The position numbers and the translations under genes are program-made. A stretch of DNA of 64,000 bases from Paracentrotus lividus (taxonomy: Eukaryota; Echinodermata; Echinoidea; Camarodonta; Echinidae), in the NCBI GenBank assembly GCA_940671915.1, contig CALNVZ010002100.1, forward strand, positions 8,104,158 to 8,168,157, in the 5' to 3' direction. The notes below the pieces were generated by a model that was not told the DNA's origin, searched no databases, and was given only the letters and a program-made list of their open reading frames with translations. This document shows, in pieces, positions 57,438 through 64,000 of this stretch; the first letter of the stretch is position 1, and each line of letters opens with the position of its first letter.

Positions 57438-60400
57438 GGGGGGGGGAGTTAATTTTACTTCATTTTGGAAAGGAAAAAAAAAGTAATTTGAAACTCAAAT
57501 AAAAAATCTCATTGCACATTAATCACATGGACTTAATATCCAGCAATATTTGAAGTACATACCGGTACTCTATTTCTAGAGATTAAAAAGAACAAGTAGC
57601 TAAATAAAAAAAAATTCTTAATGTATTGTAAAAATACGGTCAATTACTATTTTCTCCTTGATTTCTTGATATTTGCATTTGTCACCTGCAGATGAAGCTT
57701 GGTGATCTCACCAGGTATGGCAATGCTTATGGCTCAGACAACCAAGGAGGAATCATTCCTAATATCAAGGTAAATAACATTGATTTCAAGTGCTCTACAT
57801 CCTATCCCCTGAGTATTTCATATATGTATTGCACCCTTTCCTTGCAATGACAAAGCTCTTCACAATTTGCTCTATCTGGTTGACTACTTATACATGTTTT
57901 GAAACATTCCAAATGATCTATTTGGTTAGAGTAACAAAAAAAAAATATATATATACAGAGTATACATTTACAAGTTCTGTAACAAAATAAGTGGGCCTTT
58001 TTGAGCTGTTAGAACTAGACCCATAACAGTCTTCAGGAAGGAGAATTCTTTACAGCTTTTCCGCAACCAATGGGAAAGAAATATTGCAGCACTTTGTTGG
58101 AGAGGTGAACAGAAGACAACGCGTGTGTAAGGCGAATGTGATCAAGGTGAAATGGCGATCATTGATGTACCCTGAAGTTGTGCGGAAAATAATCTCAGTA
58201 GTTGCTCAAGTACTCTTTGGTCAGCAATATTAAAAGAACATTAGACTGACCATGTACATATAGATGAGACATGTACTATAACTTGCTTTCAGTCTTGTAT
58301 ACATGTAGTACAGTATTTTTTTTTCTCCTTTTATATACTTTTGAAGTATAATATACATGACAAAAATGACTGTCTCATCACTTACATGCACAAGTAATGC
58401 ATTTACTATAAAATATGATTTTTGAATTTAGAAATAATGAAGTAAAGAAGTAAAAAGGATTTAATAATCTAAAATAATGTGATTGTGTAGTCATGTCTGT
58501 TCCAAATATATTTGTAAGAACCAAAATGCAATCAAATTTCAATTGCTTTTTTTTTTCTAGAACTCTATGGAAAGTTCTGCCTCAAGCCTGGTTCTTCCTC
58601 AGACTGACACATCTGACCTTGTAGATGACCTCATGTCAAAGATCACAGAAGGGGAAATTCTAGAATTGAGCAACCCTATTGATGTGAAGTCTATGGTCTT
58701 GGATTCTAGGAAGACAAACCTTGTTATCATCAGAGTTGAACCCAGGTTAGATCACATTTACTAGTACAATCCTATGGATATTACAAACACAGTATATCAT
58801 AAATCAATGAAGCACTGATAATTTATTAACATCATCGGCCCTAAGGAGTCCCTCCCACCAGGATTCCATGAACCCTGGCCTTTCTGGCTCTGTCTGAATC
58901 GCCTGCGGGCTTGAGTCGGCCGTTGCAAGGTATTGATAGCCAAATGGGGCATCGACACTGAAGGAAGGCCAGTATGCGAATGCGGAGATGAGGAGACCGT
59001 GGGTCACCTTCTACAATGCTCTCTTCTCCCCTACCCCTGCTCCCAAGCTGATCTTACTACTCTTTCGCCTAATGGGATTGCCTGCATTCAGTTCTTAATG
59101 GGTAGAGTCTAATTCAGAGTTGGATTCCCCGAATAATCAATATATACAATGCATACCATGATCTTTAAATGTAATCAAGTTTAATTACAAATCAAACAGT
59201 AGGATAGGACAAAGGACTCAAGAAAAAGAAGAAGAAGATTTAGGAACTGTGATGAGTGGGTGGTAGGAGGAAAGGAGGAAGGGGGGGGGGGTGTTAGGGT
59301 TATCTTGCCAGTTAATATTTATTTTGCTCTACATATTTGTATAAAATTACTTACAGGGTTTAAGAACAGCTCAACGTATTAAAATCTGAACATTTCTCTG
59401 TTTGTTGACAAGACATTCTTTCTGTATTGTTGGTCACTTACATGCAGTGGTGGATTCAGGCGGGGGCACAAATGGCTAGCGTCCGCTTTTCTTTTGAGAG
59501 TCGCACATTAAATATAGATGTAAATATAACTACAGTTGCATGCAGATTTATTCAACCCCCATAGTATGAGTGCAGGTATTCATACTCAAAATTTCAGTTT
59601 GGTTCTCTATTAAGTGAAAATTGTGTTTGTAACATCAACCAAATTATATATCAAATTCAAGACAAGACAATAGCCTCTAATTTAATCAACTTTAGAAATC
59701 GTGTTCATTCAGGCATCAACTGATATGGTCATTGAGCAAATTATGTCATTTTCATACCTTGTAATGCTTCGATGGTCATGACGTGGTCATTCTAATTTTT
59801 GATAGCTAAAATTATATTCTTTCATCTGATGTACAATTTTTGATACCTCAGTCGGTTTTGTTCATTTTCAGAGGAATTGAAATTGAGATTTTGATTCTTG
59901 TGTACAAACCCTGTACAGAGTCGATGGAAGAAATTTTCACTAGAAGTCTATTCGTCAAAAAATGTTTCTAAAATTAGTAATAGTTTTCTAATACCAATCA
60001 AAATACTTTGAGTCATATATCAAATTAGAGCATATTATGTACTTAATTGAAAACCTGAATTACCGGGCCAAAACCATTAATGTATTGCAAGTTATGCCTC
60101 AGTGGTCACAGTAAGATATGAAAATGGCATTAATTTGTTCTATTGACCATATCTGTCCATGCATGAGTGAACATGCTTGCTACTATTGATCAAATAAAAG
60201 GCTATTGTCTTACCTTTAATTTGATATATAGTATGTTTGATATATGTTTCATTCCATTAAGAAACAAAGCAAATTCTTATAAGAATATGTGTACTCATTA
60301 TATCATGGGGGTTGAATAATTCTGCATGCAACTGTATACTCTAAGATAATTACAATCTATGCTCTCTCTTTTTTTCAATTTTTTTTTCTGTAAGAGCCCC

Positions 60401-63400
60401 TCTATGTGTGTCTGTGATAGATCCACGAACAACATTACTGTATATGTGATCATCATATCAAAAGTCACCAAGCAAACTCAGCAAAGGGTCGAGGAAATCA
60501 GCAAAAGATTAGAAAAGTGTTTAATGTTCAATCTTTATTGTGTGCTCTGTAAAAAGAATGAGTAAAAACCATGACTAGAAAGTATTTTTCATTAATTATT
60601 TTGCCGATATCTTTTACTCCTTTCTGGCGAGTGTTGTCTCATTTTGATATAATGAGTCGCATATGTCAGCAAGTTGTCAAGAGGAATACTTACATTGTGC
60701 ATATGATATTGTCTTGTAGTGATTCAATGGAGGACCAACTCAAGGCAGCTGATAAGTATGTCCAGATTCTCATGACTAGATTCAATGGAAAGACGACCCC
60801 ATTCACTCTCTTCTTCACTGCTGCACCAGTATCTCAGGTAACAAATTATTGTAATAATCTCTTAGATTTGTCTTTACATAACTTGCAATTTGTGTCCCAA
60901 AAGGTTTTAAGTTATCCATACATTATGATACAATCTATCAGTATTGATCATGAAGTATATTTCTGTAAGAGTTATTTTTATTTTCATACATGTTCATGAC
61001 CAACTTTCTATATTTTGAAGTTGTACGTACCTTCAGAAAAACCTTCAGAAGTGTAGTTGGCAGGGCACCTTCCTCTACATGTTGCCAACAAGTCATTTCA
61101 AAGATTTCCTCATTAATACAAGGCTATTCATAATCACAAGAAATCATACTGTATTTTATTTGAATTACTCACTCATAGCATTCAGAAATATGTCCTTTAT
61201 CTCTACCCACCTTGAATGACACATTCCAGGGTGTAAACTATTGTAATGCATTTATCATTATTTATAGGATTCATCACATGCTAGTGGGCGTCGCCTCCTT
61301 CAGACCGCAGATGATGCTACCAAATTCACTTTCATCAACTTCACCAGTGACGGTTGTGAGCTGTACTTCTATGCTGAAAGTATCATGGCACAATGGGTGA
61401 AAGGAGATGGAGAAGTGAATGCTACCGTGACACTCCCTACCACAGGATGGATGTCTACTGGGTCAGATTGTTTGTCTAACAGATCGCTCACGTAAGTCTC
61501 AAACAAATCCCTCATCTATGTCTCAAACAAATCCCTCATCTAAGTCTCAAACAAATCCCTCATGTACAGTGTAAATCTCAAGCAAATCCCTCATCTAAGT
61601 CTCAAACAAATCCCTCATCTAAGTCTCAAACAAATTCCCTTATCTAATGTTCTCAAACAAATCACTCACATAAGCTCACAAATCCCTCATCTAAGTCTCA
61701 AACAAATCCCTCACAAAGTCTCAAACAAATCCCTCATTCAAGTCTCAAAACAAAATCCATCATCCATGCTAAGTCTCAAACAAATCCCTCATCTCTAAGT
61801 CTCAAACAAATCCTCACGTAAGTCTCAAACAAATCCCTCACGTAAGTCTCAAACAAATCCCTCATCTAAGTCTCAAACAAATCCCTTATCTAAGTCTCAA
61901 ACAAATCGCTCACATAAGTCTCAAACAAATCCCTCATCTAAGTCTCAAACAAATCCCTCATCTAAGTCTCAAACAAATCCCTCATGTACAGTGTAAGTGT
62001 CAAGCAAATCCCTCATCTAAGTCTCAAACAAATCCCTCCTCTAAGTCTCATACAAATCCATCATCTAAGTCTTAAACAAATCCCTCATCTAAGTCTCAAA
62101 CAAATCCCTCATCTAAGTCTCAAACAAATCCTTCATCTAAGTCTCAAACAAATCCTTCATCTAAGTCTCAAACAAATCCCTTATCTAAGTCTTAAACAAA
62201 TCCCTCATGTAAATCTCAAACAAATCCCTCACGTAAGTCTCAAACAAATCCCTCCTCTAAGTCTCAAACAAATCCCTCATCTAAGTCTCAAACAAATCCC
62301 TCATTTAAGTCTCATTGCTCAATCCAACAAATCCCTCAAGTATGATAGATTCTCAATGTGAAGGCAGCTAATGGCAGATGTACTTATCCCCTCCTATTAT
62401 GAATTATAAATGGAGGAATAAGGAGGGGATTGGTATATAATCCCGGAAAGTTACCCGAGATAGTGTGTCTAATAGATCCATCTTGAGAGGAAAAAAAAAT
62501 CTTAATTTTTGCTCAAATTTTGTGCATAAGGGATCTTTTAAGATATAGCTCATTGCTAAGAATGTGCATCCAACAGGTCTGTCATCTGAAAAAAAGTCTG
62601 CCAAAGTTCAACTAAAGAAATTCCAGGTTTTGGTCTCACAAACAAATTTAGGTATGAATTCAAATAAGATCTTCTGATAGGAATGCAATCTAATTAGATT
62701 TTTTTAATCAATAAGTTCCAATGTCATAGGTCAGATAAGTCAAATTCTTTCATTACTGGGTCTAAGGGTAGACTTGTGGGACACATTTTATTTGATACGC
62801 AGTCGCATTTGTCTTGTTTTTTAATACATTAACATTGAACATACTTTATTGATGTGTTGAACTTTTTTCTTTTTTTGTTTTTACAGCTTCAATCTTGAGA
62901 TTTCTGGTTTGGAGGGACTGAATGGAACAAAGTGGATTGAGAGTGTATCTTTCATGTAAGTTTGCAAACCTCATATATTCCATAACAAAGGTAAATGTTG
63001 TGGATGAAAAAAAAAAAAAAATAAACAATAATAATTTTGCAAAACAAACATGCTGCTAACATATAAATAGATAACAGATCTGATACTAGTACCACAAGCC
63101 ATGTCATTTTAATTTTATTTAGACTTTTGAAATGTATAACAAAATCACATTATATTAATTATTAAACTAATAGATTTGCACAGGGAGGCTTGAAATTTCA
63201 GTCTCTGGTTTTGGAACCAATTTGATGGGCTAGTGCTGTTTGGTTAGGCATTAATCCCCAATATTAAGTTCTTGGGACAAGACTTCAAGCTGAAAATCAT
63301 GCGGAAGCTTACTTATCCAAGCATCTAATTGCTTCCATAATAGTAACATTAAAATAAACAAACCAACAGTTTCACATGTTTCATTTGAAAGTTTGAACAA

Positions 63401-63747
63401 GATAATTGCCTCATATCCCACATCCTATTGTATTCATTTATAACAAGAATGAACTGTATTCATATACAATTTATTTTGAAAAGGTGAAAAAAAAAATTGT
63501 GAGCTAAAACCATCTTTTCATTTTCTATTTGATTAGGCTGGACTTCAACATGACCAATCGGGACTTTTGGTTTGTCAGCAATAGTTCTATCACAGCTAAA
63601 CTGACGGACAAAGATGAAGAAACATATTGGACAGATATACCCAACTTAGAGACTCCATTAGGATGGTCCTATCACTGTGGTGACCTGAGCATGACCAATG
63701 ATAAAATAGTCAATGAAACAGTTAATCTTATCTTCAAAGATTTCCAG
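53514..63747 (+). CDS. ATP6AP1: V-type ATPase accessory subunit S1 (ATP6AP1/Ac45), 5' part, eight coding exons
   Basis: Exons: 53514-53611, 57102-57234, 57692-57769, 58561-58745, 60720-60837, 61268-61491, 62887-62955, 63537-63747, all in phase. They give 372 aa before the frame continues past the window. The N terminus has a signal peptide (KIILLCLLSGVIMISGTSG) followed by VPVVAWSNTRNLF, which resembles VPLVLWSSDRDLW of human Ac45. MNKMKLGDLTRYGNAYG and SSLVLPQTD correspond to the family's LQDKLSIEDFTAYGG and SSLVLPAVD blocks. SGRRLLQ near residue 210 resembles the region where Ac45 is proteolytically processed. Several N-glycosylation sequons follow in the luminal domain, and GWSYHCGDLSM and NLIFKDFQ match the family's FSFHC and LQDFQ region. 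The transmembrane helix and cytosolic tail are outside the window. The product escorts and regulates the proton pump of endolysosomes and secretory vesicles. Confidence 0.92.
54074..54215. mobile_element. hAT-type MITE, 142 bp, 8-bp target duplication
   Basis: Perfect 15-bp terminal inverted repeats GGCGCTAGTGCAGTT, flanked by the direct duplication AACTCCTC at 54066-54073 and 54216-54223. Eight-base duplications are typical of hAT elements. The interior includes a short telomere-like GGGTTAGGGTAGGG stretch. It is in ATP6AP1 intron 1. Confidence 0.85.
54621..54922 (-). mobile_element. tRNA-derived SINE with a LINE-type tail
   Basis: On the minus strand the head carries an A box (TGGTGTAGTGGTTCCG, 54913-54898) and a B box (GGTTCGAATCC, 54870-54860). 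The head text GTTCGCCT resembles tRNA-Val. A body follows, then the 3' end GCGCTATATAAATGTAACTA and TTA repeats. The tail matches the 3' end of the LINE at 32717-35552. It lies in ATP6AP1 intron 1, antisense. It is not a functional tRNA because the anticodon arm and acceptor do not fold as one. Confidence 0.85.
57380..57448. repeat. Poly(T) followed by poly(G) in ATP6AP1 intron 2
   Basis: A T run of nearly 60 bases, then a G run. It could be the poly(A) tail of an antisense retroelement, but no element body is recognisable beside it. Confidence 0.85.
58030..58233 (+). other. Coding-like open segment in ATP6AP1 intron 3, unassigned
   Basis: An open stretch of about 65 codons without a start, reading SSGRRILYSFSATNGKEILQ and then VNRRQRVCKANVIKVKWRSL and ending at a TAA. 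Its composition is protein-like, unlike the surrounding AT-rich intron. The flanking ATP6AP1 exons 3 and 4 join in phase without it. It is most likely a fragment of a mobile-element gene; the family is unknown. Confidence 0.35.
58830..59130 (+). mobile_element. 3' fragment of a LINE (C-terminal zinc-knuckle region)
   Basis: Plus-strand translation in pieces gives LNRLRA, then VGRCKVLIAKWGIDTEGRPV and CECGDEETVGHLLQC. The C-x-C-G...E-T-x-x-H-x-x-x-x-C pattern is the zinc knuckle found downstream of the reverse transcriptase in many LINEs. The frame shifts near 58915. It lies in ATP6AP1 intron 4, sense. The clade is not determined. Confidence 0.6.
59533..60334. mobile_element. Tc1/mariner-type non-autonomous element
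   Basis: The ends CAGTTGCATGCAGATTTATT and, inverted from the right, CAGTTGCATGCAGAATTATT are followed by CAACCCCCAT. TA flanks both sides (59531-59532, 60335-60336). A further inverted pair around AGACAATAGCC lies inside. There is no transposase ORF. It is in ATP6AP1 intron 4. Confidence 0.75.
61478..62345 (+). repeat. 24-bp minisatellite spanning the ATP6AP1 exon 6/intron 6 donor
   Basis: More than 30 units of a 24-bp sequence, in two halves: AAACAAATCCCTCATCTAAG and TCTC. The first unit is the splice junction itself: exon 6 ends AACAGATCGCTCAC (61478-61491) and the intron begins GTAAGTCTC. Several later units keep the donor-like text CACGTAAGTCTC (GTAAGT at 61818, 61842 and 62233; another at 61993). 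A variant block CATGTACAGTGTAA occurs near 61561 and again about 420 bp later, suggesting a second-order duplication. In the gene's own frame almost every unit has TAA. ORFs in other frames are repeat artefacts. Confidence 0.93.
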
Positions 63748-64000
63748 GTGAGTTGCCTTTCAAGATATTTGCATAATTATGAATATTTCATTTCAACAAA
63801 AAAAGTTCACAGAATGCAGTATTAGGAACAAGAATTTAAGCTTTGGTCATGAGCTATGAATCAAGATTAATATGTTATGATACTTGACCAGATTAAATCT
63901 AGTATTTGTGCAACATATAGAGGAAGGAGATGGTGATGGATATGTGTTTTATAGTACTTACATAAATTTTTTGGGGTGTGATTTTGGAATGTTTACTGGT

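Noticed and set aside
61562-62361. ORFs with repeated LKQIPHLS units, and a superficial CRISPR-like look
   Set aside because: The units are contiguous with no unique spacers, in a eukaryotic intron. The ORFs are an out-of-frame reading of the 24-bp minisatellite.

Overview
This window looks like nuclear DNA of a marine invertebrate deuterostome, most likely an echinoderm. The evidence is AT-rich sequence, GT-AG introns of a few hundred bases to several kilobases, CR1/L2-type LINEs, a tRNA-derived SINE, many short inverted-repeat transposons, and marine-type repeats with tandem cores. The species cannot be named from the sequence. I read the gene models by joining exons whose splice sites and phases agree. 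They are not transcript-supported, and all comparisons with human proteins are from memory.

Four host genes are present. (1) TIMMDC1, minus strand, 2995-9594, seven coding exons, 327 aa: a mitochondrial complex I assembly factor of the Tim17/22/23 family. (2) SLC2A13 (HMIT/GLUT13), plus strand, 10846-19772, ten coding exons, 619 aa: the proton/myo-inositol symporter, complete. It is divergent from TIMMDC1 across a 1.25 kb interval with a CpG-rich patch. (3) A serine-rich, low-complexity gene, minus strand, 23707-39220, thirteen coding exons, 932 aa. Its first exons match the N terminus of vertebrate C12orf40/REDIC1, a meiotic crossover factor. It is tail-to-tail with SLC2A13, as I recall the two genes are in human. 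(4) The first eight coding exons of ATP6AP1 (Ac45), plus strand, 53514-63747, an accessory subunit of the V-ATPase. The gene runs off the right edge before its transmembrane segment.

The rest is repeat-rich. 1-2994 holds two TTAA-flanked foldback elements and a smaller inverted-repeat element. Two Helentron-like arrays, rich in direct repeats of the AGGTCA half-site, lie in introns of TIMMDC1 (5.47-6.68 kb) and REDIC1 (26.5-27.54 kb). REDIC1 intron 3 contains a broken LINE (32.7-35.55 kb). Inside that LINE sit a 1.6 kb inverted-repeat element carrying a pyrimidine-rich satellite and a 133-bp palindrome. REDIC1 intron 1 has arrays of a self-complementary 12-mer. The intergenic stretch 39.2-53.5 kb holds further inverted-repeat elements, a second LINE (43.26-46.9 kb) ending at a long ATT/ATC microsatellite, and a tandem triplication of about 840 bp (48.97-51.5 kb). 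The ATP6AP1 introns hold a small element with an 8-bp target duplication, a tRNA-derived SINE, a LINE tail, a Tc1-like element and a 24-bp minisatellite.

The most unusual items are three. The ATP6AP1 minisatellite appears to have grown out of the exon 6/intron 6 splice junction itself. The REDIC1 assignment carries a gene known mainly from vertebrates into an invertebrate, with its neighbour conserved. The 1.6 kb mobile element carries a higher-order pyrimidine satellite. I see no CRISPR, operon or bacterial-type system, and no intact autonomous transposon.
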